Source: Niabella agricola
GTDB taxonomy: Bacteria; Bacteroidota; Bacteroidia; Chitinophagales; Chitinophagaceae
Length of the DNA: 64,000 nt
Reading direction: 5' to 3'
Assembly (NCBI RefSeq): GCF_021538615.1
Contig: NZ_JAJHIZ010000002.1
Coordinates: 930,001 to 994,000 of the forward strand
Positions 56,702 to 64,000 of the stretch are shown here, one piece after another. Within the stretch, counting starts at the first letter, position 1, and every line of letters begins with the position of its first letter. The notes beneath the pieces were generated by a model. It saw only the letters and a program-made list of their open reading frames with translations, searched no databases and was not told where the DNA came from. A program made the translations under genes and the position numbers.

Positions 56702-57091
56702 TTATAGTGTTTTATCATCGTTATCCGGTTCCTTACCGTCTAGTACATAAACTTTTACAGGAACTACACCCGAGTGAACGGAAGCTATTTTCTGGAAGGC
56801 AGACCGGCTAAGATCTACCCTGCCTTTCATGTGAGGGGCCATTCGGTCGTTTACCACTACTTCTACTTTTTTACCGGTGCTCTTGTTTACTACAAGTAAA
56901 CGGGTACCCAGTTTATAAATATTGGATGCGGCTGTAAGAAGGTGATCCCAGTATGTTTCTCCGGTTGCGGTTTTACGCCCATTAAAACTTTTACTGTAAA
57001 ATGATGCTTTTGCAGAGGTTCCATCTCCGTTTTGGGAGAATCCGGCCAGGGAAATGGCCATTACGGTTACAAAAATTATAACGCTCTTCAT
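56702..57091 (-). CDS. RlpA-like double-psi beta-barrel protein (septal ring lytic transglycosylase family)
   Basis: A 129-residue exported protein (signal peptide 1-19). The domain shows KASFYSKSFNGRKTATGETY, LTAAS, LGTRLLVVNKSTGKKVEVVVNDRMAPHMKGRVDLSRSAF: the conserved DPBB with the catalytic Asp in VNDRM. It lacks a SPOR domain, so it is a short form that probably cuts or binds peptidoglycan. Its promoter lies about 165 bp upstream, giving a long leader. Confidence 0.88.
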   Translation of the reverse strand: MKSVIIFVTVMAISLAGFSQNGDGTSAKASFYSKSFNGRKTATGETYWDHLLTAASNIYKLGTRLLVVNKSTGKKVEVVVNDRMAPHMKGRVDLSRSAFQKIASVHSGVVPVKVYVLDGKEPDNDDKTL

Positions 57092-57500
57092 GTAACAGGT
57101 TTAAGTTAAACAATAGCTTCCAAGGAATTTGTTTCAGTGGAAGTTTGAACGCAGCTCTTTTCAGAAACTGTGAACTTTTTTAGAACGGTCCCTTGTGGAC
57201 TGTTTTACTGAATTACACGAACTGGTTGCCAAACCAGAAACGCAGGAAAGATGCAAAGGTAATGCATCTGGGCCGAAATTCCAAGGAAAAACGCTAACAG
57301 CTGTTCACAACCAATTCACATTTGAAGCTATTTTTAACAAACAGGGCATTCGCCTGATCTTTTGTTTTATTTGATGCCAATCGAATAAATCAGTTAAAAT
57401 CAATGATTTGTAAAACTGATATTCAATAATTTTGAAAATGAATATTATAGCACCGCCGGTATAACGTTAACGATTTTTTTTTGCAAAATCTACTGATTTT
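57092..57500. other. intergenic gap between rlpA and the Crp-like gene
   Basis: No coding frame supported. The left half contains the rlpA promoter and its leader of about 150 nt; the right half is AT-rich with no structure I can name. Confidence 0.5.
57254..57284 (-). promoter_or_regulatory. rlpA promoter (-7 and -33 elements)
   Basis: On the minus strand TACCTTTG (57254-57261) is preceded by TTG (57282-57284) with a 20-nt spacer, a complete Bacteroidota-type promoter. Confidence 0.65.
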
Positions 57501-58100
57501 TTAATGCTTTTGCCGGGTAAGATGCTTAAACCGGCTAAAGGTTTCCGGCTTAATATTGAGGTATGAGGCAAGGTATTTCTGGGGAACCCGTTGCAGTATC
57601 TCCGGGTATTTATCTACAAAGCTTAAAAAGCGCTCCCTGGGTGTTTGACGAATGAGGCTGAACTGCCATTTATCTTTTAAAACCATGGTATGCTCTGTGA
57701 CCAGCCGGCCCAGGCGCTCCAGGTTATGACTGGATGCGAATACTTTTTCCAAAGCATCATATTGCATGCTCAAAACAGTGGTAGGTTCCACCGCGTCTAT
57801 AAAATATTCGGAGGGCGTTCGCGTATAAAAAGACTCCTGGCTGGAGATCAGGTGCCCATCAATGGATATTTGTACAATGATCTCATCCTTGTCCTGCACA
57901 TAGTATTTGCGCAGTGTACCTTTTTTGATGAAGTTCATAAACGCTTCCACCTCTCCTGCACGCGTAACGATGTCGCGCTTATTAAACTCCCGCACTTGTA
58001 TGGCCGGAAGTAAGATCGTTTTCACTTCTTCCAGCGAAATGGTTACGAACTGGCGTAGGAATGTTACAAAGTCATCAATATCGGTTAGGGTTGCGTTCAT
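57501..58100 (-). CDS. Crp/Fnr family transcriptional regulator
   Basis: A 199-residue protein with the N-terminal effector-barrel fold (VREFNKRDIVTRAGE, FIKKGTLRKYYVQ, EIIVQISIDGHLISSQESFYTRTPSEYFIDA) and a C-terminal HTH (QKYLASYLNIKPETFSRFKHL). This is the common cAMP-independent Bacteroidota type with unknown ligand. The ATG at 58100 begins directly before the conserved MNATLTDIDDF helix; the reading from 58157 is rejected. It is divergent from icd. Confidence 0.9.
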   Translation of the reverse strand: MNATLTDIDDFVTFLRQFVTISLEEVKTILLPAIQVREFNKRDIVTRAGEVEAFMNFIKKGTLRKYYVQDKDEIIVQISIDGHLISSQESFYTRTPSEYFIDAVEPTTVLSMQYDALEKVFASSHNLERLGRLVTEHTMVLKDKWQFSLIRQTPRERFLSFVDKYPEILQRVPQKYLASYLNIKPETFSRFKHLTRQKH

Positions 58101-58177
58101 ACGCAAATGTAAGAGAAAAAAAAGACGCCCTGCCAAATGTATTGCGAATTCTGGCAAGAAATATTCTATGAAATCGC

Positions 58178-58185
58178 TAGATTTG
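58178..58185 (+). promoter_or_regulatory. -7 promoter element of icd
   Basis: TAGATTTG (TAnnTTTG), 37 bp upstream of the icd ATG. Confidence 0.5.
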
Positions 58186-58222
58186 CGACTATCACTTTTT
58201 ATTATTAAATCAAAATAAGATC

Positions 58223-59455
58223 ATGGCTCAGAAAATTAAAGTTGCCAACCCGGTTGTAGAACTGGACGGAGATGAGATGACAAGGATCATTTGGAAATTC
58301 ATCAAGGATAAACTAATCCTTCCCTATATTGATGTAGATATTAAATACTATGACCTGGGTGTGGAGCACCGGGATGCTACGGATGACCAGGTTACGATCG
58401 ACGCCGCCAATGCTATCAAAGAATACGGAGTGGGTATCAAATGTGCTACCATTACACCGGATGAAGCACGGGTAAAAGAGTTTAACCTGAAACAGATGTG
58501 GAAGAGCCCGAACGGCACGATCCGTAATATCCTGGATGGTACCGTGTTCCGCGAGCCCATTGTGATCAGCAATATCCCGCGCCTGGTTACAAACTGGACC
58601 GCTCCCATTATTGTAGGCCGACACGCTTTTGGTGATCAGTACCGTGCCACCGATACGGTGATTAAAGGCAAGGGTAAACTGACCATGACCTTTACTCCTG
58701 AAGATGGCGGTGAACCCCAGGTTTTTGAGGTATATAATTTCAAAGGTGATGGCGTGGCCATGACCATGTACAATACCGACGAGAGCATTAAGGGCTTTGC
58801 CAGAAGCTGTTTCAATATGGCCCTGAGTAAAAAATGGCCCTTGTATCTTTCTACCAAGAATACCATCCTGAAAAAATATGATGGCCGCTTTAAAGATATT
58901 TTCCAGGAGATTTATGAAAACGAATTCAAAACAGCATTTGATAATGCAGGCATTACTTACGAGCACCGCCTGATCGATGACATGGTGGCCAGTGCGTTGA
59001 AATGGAATGGCAACTTTGTTTGGGCCTGTAAAAACTATGACGGGGATGTACAGAGCGATACCGTTGCACAGGGTTTTGGGTCATTGGGCCTGATGACTTC
59101 TGTACTGGTGACTCCCGACGGTAAAACGCTGGAAGCGGAAGCAGCGCACGGTACGGTAACCCGTCACTACCGCGATCACCAGCAGGGTAAACCTACCAGC
59201 ACCAACCCTATTGCCAGCATTTTTGCCTGGACCAGAGGACTGGCCTTCCGTGGTAAGCTGGACGGCAACCAGGAACTGATCGATTTTGCCAATGCACTGG
59301 AAGCGGTTTGTATTGAAACCGTAGAACAGGGCAAAATGACCAAAGACCTGGCTGTTTGTATCCATGGTTCCAAGGTAACACACGGTGAACACTACCTGTA
59401 TACCGAAGAGTTCCTGGAAGCCATTGACGAAAATCTGAAGAAAAAACTGAACTAA
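58223..59455 (+). CDS. icd: NADP-dependent isocitrate dehydrogenase (eukaryotic-type homodimer)
   Basis: Oxidative decarboxylation of isocitrate to 2-oxoglutarate in the TCA cycle. The 410-residue protein resembles the homodimeric eukaryotic-type [20 protein letters not shown] at the start, [20 protein letters not shown] for isocitrate binding, [29 protein letters not shown] for metal binding, and [28 protein letters not shown] for NADP. It ends with a strong terminator. It is divergent from a Crp-like regulator that could control it. Confidence 0.96.
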   Translation: MAQKIKVANPVVELDGDEMTRIIWKFIKDKLILPYIDVDIKYYDLGVEHRDATDDQVTIDAANAIKEYGVGIKCATITPDEARVKEFNLKQMWKSPNGTIRNILDGTVFREPIVISNIPRLVTNWTAPIIVGRHAFGDQYRATDTVIKGKGKLTMTFTPEDGGEPQVFEVYNFKGDGVAMTMYNTDESIKGFARSCFNMALSKKWPLYLSTKNTILKKYDGRFKDIFQEIYENEFKTAFDNAGITYEHRLIDDMVASALKWNGNFVWACKNYDGDVQSDTVAQGFGSLGLMTSVLVTPDGKTLEAEAAHGTVTRHYRDHQQGKPTSTNPIASIFAWTRGLAFRGKLDGNQELIDFANALEAVCIETVEQGKMTKDLAVCIHGSKVTHGEHYLYTEEFLEAIDENLKKKLN

Positions 59456-59831
59456 GCCGGTTCATCAATGATCTGTTTGAAAGCACGCCGCAACAGGCGT
59501 GCTTTTTTTGTGGCTTGTTTTCCTGCGGATCTGCAGCTGGTTTTCCTGCTGATGATCGCTGATGGGTTTGCAGAGTGACGATGTTATCTGCGTGTTGATT
59601 TTAAATTTTCTCACGGATGGCACAGAAGAACATCGTTTTTTCCCGGGTATTATCTGTGTCGAAGTCTTCTGTGTAAAACTGTGTAATCTTTGAGCAACAC
59701 GGACCTCAATAGTTGTTCCGCTGTGTTCTTTTTCTTACTGATTTCACAGAAGTGCACAGATTTTCCTGTTGAGCTTATGGAAGGTCTTTTTGGCGGATCA
59801 CCTGCGCAATCTGCAGCCCCTGCTCTTCCTG
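59456..59831. other. intergenic gap with degenerate AT-rich words
   Basis: After the icd terminator the gap holds degenerate repeats of words such as CTGTGTAAAACTGTGTAATC and ATCTGCAG, with no supported gene. A similar word, CCACAGAGGCGCAG, occurs at 16342 and a relative at 45434. Confidence 0.5.
59482..59509 (+). terminator. terminator after icd
   Basis: Perfect 8-bp stem AGCACGCC/GGCGTGCT (59482-59489 with 59496-59503) followed by T7. Confidence 0.9.
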
Positions 59832-60899
59832 CTAAACCAGGGTTACCGGTTTACCGGTGTGCTGTTCAAAGAGCCGCACTGAGTCCAGCAAATGGCGGGA
59901 CGGCCTCCCCGGGTGACCGGGCAGGAAGTTAAAGCCCAATTCGATCCCGTTCTTTTTTTCTATACGTTTCCAGATACCGGTTAGCTTTTGTTTTTCCATC
60001 ATTACGGGCCGGAAGATCCCGTTGCCCACCGATGCCCCGTCTCCGTCGAAGAGCAAGCTCCGGCTTTCTGAATAGCTAACCGTAAGCTCGTCATAAGGCG
60101 GCAGTAAAAAAGAATGCGGCATCGTGGTAAACGCCGGCGGCATGCCGGCATCCAGCACCCAGTACGTAATTCCGCCTGCCGTTATGGCCGTCAGCTCTTT
60201 TTCAATGGCCCTCCACCCCTTTGTGGCATCAGTAGCAGTAAGTCCGCTCCACCAGGCAAAATCTTTTACGGTGGCGGGCCCCCGGGTTTTAAAATAAAGC
60301 GTGGCCAGCCTTGCCAGTGCCTCTTCCCTGCTGATGGCAGCAGCCGGTGCTACCCGTTTATCAAAAAGTGTATAGGTAAAGCGGCGGTCTTTCCGTTTGC
60401 CGCTGCAGATCAGCAGCTCTGTCTCTGCGCGGATCAGCAGCTGGGTGGCCAGCAGATTGTCTACCTTTATCCGGTGCTGCGCCAGGCGGTCCATAATCTC
60501 CTCCTTGGTCAGGTCCTCCTCCTCCAGCACTTTTTCCAATACGTTGCGGGCTTTTGTATAGAGGGCGGCGGTAAGCCCGGTTTGCTGATCAATATAGCGG
60601 GCAGCCTTTTGTATGGATGGTGCCGACAACTGCATCATCCAGCGCACGTTTTCTGTAGTTACAAAATGCCAGGTAGGGCGCACAATGTGTAACCGGATGA
60701 TGCTGCCGTTATTAATCGCCGCTTCAATGGGCTCTTCGGCGGGGTTCTGCATCCGCAGGCCAATGGCCCATTTGGCCATGGCATAATCCTGTGCCTGTAC
60801 CGCTCCCATAAAGGCTACCAGGTCTTCCGGTTTGTATGATGCCGGACGGTGCAATTGCTGATTATAGATGCGGTACTGTAGTAATTCTTTTAAGGTCAT
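59832..60899 (-). CDS. winged helix DNA-binding domain-containing protein (HTH_42, AlkX/YcaQ-related)
   Basis: A 355-residue protein of the HTH_42 family, related to DNA glycosylases of the AlkX/YcaQ group. Visible blocks: LVAFMGAVQAQDYAMAKWA, IRLHIVRPTWHFVTTENVRWM, TRGPATVKDFAWWSGLT, and LLPPYDELTVSYSES near the end, all typical. The catalytic QxQ-like segment is the AVQAQD stretch. ATG 60899 (MTLKELLQYRIYNQQL) starts the domain; the longer reading from 61061 adds 54 unsupported residues. DNA-repair function is inferred. Confidence 0.85.
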   Translation of the reverse strand: MTLKELLQYRIYNQQLHRPASYKPEDLVAFMGAVQAQDYAMAKWAIGLRMQNPAEEPIEAAINNGSIIRLHIVRPTWHFVTTENVRWMMQLSAPSIQKAARYIDQQTGLTAALYTKARNVLEKVLEEEDLTKEEIMDRLAQHRIKVDNLLATQLLIRAETELLICSGKRKDRRFTYTLFDKRVAPAAAISREEALARLATLYFKTRGPATVKDFAWWSGLTATDATKGWRAIEKELTAITAGGITYWVLDAGMPPAFTTMPHSFLLPPYDELTVSYSESRSLLFDGDGASVGNGIFRPVMMEKQKLTGIWKRIEKKNGIELGFNFLPGHPGRPSRHLLDSVRLFEQHTGKPVTLV

Positions 60900-61064
60900 G
60901 ATACAGGCATTGAGGCGCCTGTTCAAAAATAGAACAGATCCGGTGATTTTCCCGCAGATCTTGCAGAACAGCGCAAATTTCCGGATGCACCAGGTGAACG
61001 CAACATCGGTGGTGCTGCTGATAACCCGAAGTGAAACCAGCAGCAGGTTTCCGCGCTTCATCCA

Positions 61065-62489
61065 TCAACCGGCTGTTACCCCCGTAGCCTGTAACATCAG
61101 CTGGTGCAGATCGGTATTTTTTACAAAAGGTCTTAACAGCTCTTTTCCCGGGCCAAACATTGCCAGCTCTACATAATCACCGGAATGTTCCATCGATCCC
61201 CAGCCAATGGAAATATGGGGTTCCTGAAGCACAGCCAGTGTTTTAAAAGGTAAATGCCCGGAATTGTATACACCTTCTTCGTCGAGCTGCGCATAGCTTT
61301 TTAAGAGCAGCGCCGCATCCTCTCTTTTCAGCGCAAAGCCCTGTGCCGCTTCCAGGCGTTCGCGTACCTGTGCATCTGTAAAATTTTTGTTGATCCCGTT
61401 GAGGAGCCAGTCGTTGGTATGTTTGAATTGCTGCAGGCGGTCAAAATTCCGGTTGGCATCATTGCTGTAGAACAAACCGGGGTTGGCATTCCCATGGTCG
61501 GTGGTAAGGATAACGAGTGTGTTTCCATCTTTTTCTGCAAAGTCTATTACGGTTTTAATGGTTTCATCAAAAGCGATCTGGTCATAAAGCATCGCCGCTG
61601 CATCGTTTGCATGCGCGCCCCAATCTACCTTTCCGCCTTCCACCTGCATCACAAATCCGTTTGGATTTTTACTTAATTTTTCAATTGCTTTCCCGGTCAT
61701 TTCTGCCAGGGTTGGCGTTTGCTGCTGCAAGGCGGTATCATGCTCCCGGTCCAGTGCATAAGGCAATGCCCCCTCATAAAACACCCCCAGCAAGGGCGCG
61801 CCGGTCACAGGTTGGCGTAGTAAGGCATCCCGGTCGGTCACCACTGTATAACCCTTTTCCCGGTATTGCTGCAAGAGGTCCTTTTTATCTTTCCGGGTTG
61901 TGGCCTTAAAGTTATCCGCACCGCCACCCAGCATTACGTCAAATCTGAGATCGAGGTATTGCCGGGAAATTTCGTCCATATCGCCGCGACGGTCATTGTT
62001 TACACAAAAACCAGCCGGGGTGGCATGTCCGATTGGTACGGTTGTAACACAGCCAACGGCTTTACCCGCCGCTTTAAACTTTTGAAGAATGGGTTGGTAA
62101 TGCTCACCATTCGTACCCACATTCAATTTGCCATTGGGTACCCGCACACCGCCGCCCCAGGATGAGCTGCCGGCGGCTGAATCGGTTACCAGGGAGCTGG
62201 CAGAAGCGGTATCCATCAGGGCCCGCACCGCCCGCTGTTCGTCGTACAGGCGCAGCCAACTGCTTCTCCGGCCGTACTTGCGCTGCATCAGGAGGTCTGC
62301 CATATTCAGCGTACCGGTGCTCATACCATCACTTACCATAAAAATGATGTTCCTCGTACGCCCTGCCGCGCGCCTGGTTAAGGCGGTTGTTCTTTGGCCA
62401 AACAGGTTGCCCGATAATACCGTTCCGGCCAATGCCAGTGAACTGTTCCTGAAAAAATGCTTGCGATTCATCAATTGAAAAGGTTTCAT
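61065..62489 (-). CDS. alkaline phosphatase (PhoA family)
   Basis: A 474-residue exported phosphomonoesterase, probably Tat or Sec dependent (RKHFFRNSSLALAGTVLSG). Catalytic motifs: metal Asp in MVSDGMSTGTL, nucleophile Ser in VTDSAAGSSSWGGG, the EGGKVDWGAHANDAAAML zinc motif, LTTDHGNANPG and a late GHLPF His. The TDSAAGSSS segment fits the Ser-nucleophile class. ATG 62489 or 62471 are both possible starts. The enzyme would release phosphate in the periplasm. It lies 165 bp upstream of the winged-helix gene on the same strand. Confidence 0.93.
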   Translation of the reverse strand: MKPFQLMNRKHFFRNSSLALAGTVLSGNLFGQRTTALTRRAAGRTRNIIFMVSDGMSTGTLNMADLLMQRKYGRRSSWLRLYDEQRAVRALMDTASASSLVTDSAAGSSSWGGGVRVPNGKLNVGTNGEHYQPILQKFKAAGKAVGCVTTVPIGHATPAGFCVNNDRRGDMDEISRQYLDLRFDVMLGGGADNFKATTRKDKKDLLQQYREKGYTVVTDRDALLRQPVTGAPLLGVFYEGALPYALDREHDTALQQQTPTLAEMTGKAIEKLSKNPNGFVMQVEGGKVDWGAHANDAAAMLYDQIAFDETIKTVIDFAEKDGNTLVILTTDHGNANPGLFYSNDANRNFDRLQQFKHTNDWLLNGINKNFTDAQVRERLEAAQGFALKREDAALLLKSYAQLDEEGVYNSGHLPFKTLAVLQEPHISIGWGSMEHSGDYVELAMFGPGKELLRPFVKNTDLHQLMLQATGVTAG

Positions 62490-62733
62490 AGTTGATTTCT
62501 TGCGCGTCCGGATGCGCCGCAAAATACCGGTTCTGCTGCAGGCGCATTGCTTCATGCAGGAAAACTTATCCTCGTTTCCTGTTATCAAATTGTATCCATT
62601 ATTTCAAAGCAGCCCAATCATAACCAGCCGGAAACGATCGCTTTACTGTTTTATTCAATTATGTACAGCAAGTATCCCATTCTATGGCAGGGCAGGATCA
62701 AAACCGTAACTTGTGGCCCTCATATCTATTAAC

Positions 62734-64000
62734 GATGCGAATGATCAAAGCTATTATTGCAAAAGGAGTGATTTATTCAGCGCTCTTCTTAATGCCGGTA
62801 GCCCAACCGGTCCGGGGCCAATCCCTGCCCGTTTGGGCAGAAGGTGAAAATACTTTTTCTGGCAAAGACTGGCTGGTAACACCTGCCGCTGCAAAGGCCG
62901 GGGTTTATAAAACAGCGGACGAAAAAGAACTGATACTTGATAACGGGCTGGTACAACGCCGGTTCCGGCTTCAGCCCAACCTGGTCTGTGTAGATTATAA
63001 AAACAAGATCAACAATCAACAGCTGCTGCGCTCGGTAAAACCGGAAGCACGGCTCATCCTTAACGGCCGGTCTTATCATGTAGGCGGGCTTTATGGACAA
63101 AAAGAAAATGCCTACCTGCTTCCCGGATGGATCGATCAGCTGAAAAAAGGATCGGCTGATTTTGAATTTGTATCTTATGATGTAACCGATCTCCCTCCCT
63201 ACCTGAACGCAGGGTCGGCCTTCTGGGCAACCAATCAACGTGCCGCTACGGGAAAGCGGGTACGCTTCCTGTTCCGGTCTCCTCTTGCTGAACTCAACAA
63301 CATCCAGGTGGAAATCAACTATGAACTTTATGATGGGTTGCCCCTGATCGTGAAATGGCTGCGTATTATAAACCGGTCGCAACAGGCGCTGCACCTGAAC
63401 CGGGTAGTTCATGAGATCCTGGGCATGGTGGAAGAAGAGAGCGCCGTGGTAGGCAGCCCCTCCCAGATGAAGAAGCCGGCGGGACTATATATTGAATCCA
63501 ATTATGCGTTTAACAATGCCATGCGTTATGATCTGAGCGATCAGACCACGCATTGGAAAACGGACAGCATCTATACGTCACAGGTGAATTATAATTACGA
63601 AACGCCCTGTTTGCTGGAAGTATACCCGGAATACGGACCGGGGATCGACCTGGCGCCCCTGGATAGCTTCACTTCCATCCGCACCTACGAACTGGCCATG
63701 GATAGTTATGACCGGCAGCGCCGTGGTATGGCCATTCAAAAGATGTACCGTACGGTAGCACCCTGGACCACCGCAAACCCCATCTTCATGCACCTGGTCA
63801 GCAAAAACGATGAAGAAGTAAAGAATGCGGTTGATCAGTGTGCGCGGACTGGTTACGAGGCCCTGATCCTGAGCTTTGGTAGCCACATTAATATGGAAGA
63901 TAACAGGGAGGCCAACCTGGCCCGTTGCAAGGCCCTGGCGGCTTACGCGCATCAAAAGGGAATCAAGATCGGCGTTTACTCCCTCTTCAGTTCGCGGAAG
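62734..64000 (+). CDS. secreted glycoside-hydrolase-like protein (3' end outside window)
   Basis: The ORF starts at ATG 62734 (or 62740) and stays open for over 420 codons to the window end. It has a signal peptide (about 1-28, ending PVRGQS). Early blocks are ELILDNGLVQRRFRLQPNLV, VRFLFRSPLAELNNIQVEI and YELYDGLPLIVKWLRI, a beta-sandwich of a type found before TIM-barrel glycosidases. Later PIFMHLVSKNDEEVKNAVDQ and GYEALILSFGSHINMED look like the start of a GH36/GH27-like alpha-galactosidase barrel, but the catalytic part is beyond the window. Confidence 0.6.

Noticed and set aside
61065..62588. Longer alkaline phosphatase reading from 62588
   Set aside because: The extra residues are Arg/Cys-rich and precede a clear leader that begins at MKPFQLMNRK.

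Overview
The window looks like chromosomal DNA of a member of the Bacteroidota, most likely family Chitinophagaceae. This is an inference from gene content: a GSCFA protein, an OMP_b-brl_3 outer-membrane barrel receptor, an HYC_CC_PP small protein next to a metal-domain TonB receptor, tandem Tat-type Gfo/Idh/MocA oxidoreductases, the long form of NusB beside DUF1573 and YajC, and many promoters with the Bacteroidota -7 motif TAnnTTTG. I see no phage, conjugative element, insertion sequence, CRISPR array, rRNA or tRNA.

Layout. 1-4.7 kb: GSCFA protein, zinc alcohol dehydrogenase, and the divergent pair galM/galK. 5-8.8 kb: a small uronic-polysaccharide group (GH88 and heparinase II/III-like proteins, cupin). 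9-13.3 kb: rhomboid protease, an ANT(6)-like aminoglycoside nucleotidyltransferase, a marR-arr operon with its own promoter/operator, a 2H phosphoesterase and a DUF1801 remnant. 13.3-19.5 kb: small accessory genes (DUF1772, DUF2200, alpha/beta hydrolase, VOC protein, broken DUF1232 gene, class A beta-lactamase-like serine hydrolase, HAD, Crp-like regulator, HD hydrolase). 19.7-29.6 kb: zf-TFIIB protein, AraC regulator plus outer-membrane receptor, DHFR-like protein, DUF1801, a 1.2 kb AT-rich gap, a beta-helix surface protein, a TSUP exporter and a lipoprotein. 29.7-38.5 kb: metallophosphoesterase, DUF488, then a minus-strand operon of three Gfo/Idh/MocA oxidoreductases ending near a broken alpha/beta hydrolase, a lipoprotein hydrolase and a C1 peptidase. 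38.6-46.2 kb: housekeeping (ABC-F ATPase, GNAT, groES-groEL, nusB, DUF1573, yajC, coaE). 46.1-50.1 kb: a putative metal locus (HYC_CC_PP protein and HMA-TonB receptor) bracketed by REP-like palindromes. 50.2-64 kb: a repetitive coiled protein, a kinase-like protein, class II aldolase, SNF2 helicase, RlpA, Crp-like regulator, isocitrate dehydrogenase, winged-helix protein, alkaline phosphatase, and the 5' part of a secreted protein that runs off the end.

Sequence quality. groES and groEL cannot be read in one frame here. Each break is repaired by restoring one base in or next to a short homopolymer, and similar breaks hit a Gfo/Idh gene and an alpha/beta hydrolase. Because groEL is essential, I read many of the broken genes as homopolymer under-calls in the sequence and not as true gene loss.

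Most interesting items: an ABC-F protein whose second ATP site is degenerate on both faces; a 30-bp palindrome family whose outer stem covaries between copies and flanks the metal locus; a MarR-type inverted repeat over the -7 element of the arr operon; an unassigned protein with kinase-like motif order; and a beta-helix protein with a membrane hairpin set inside its C-terminal module.
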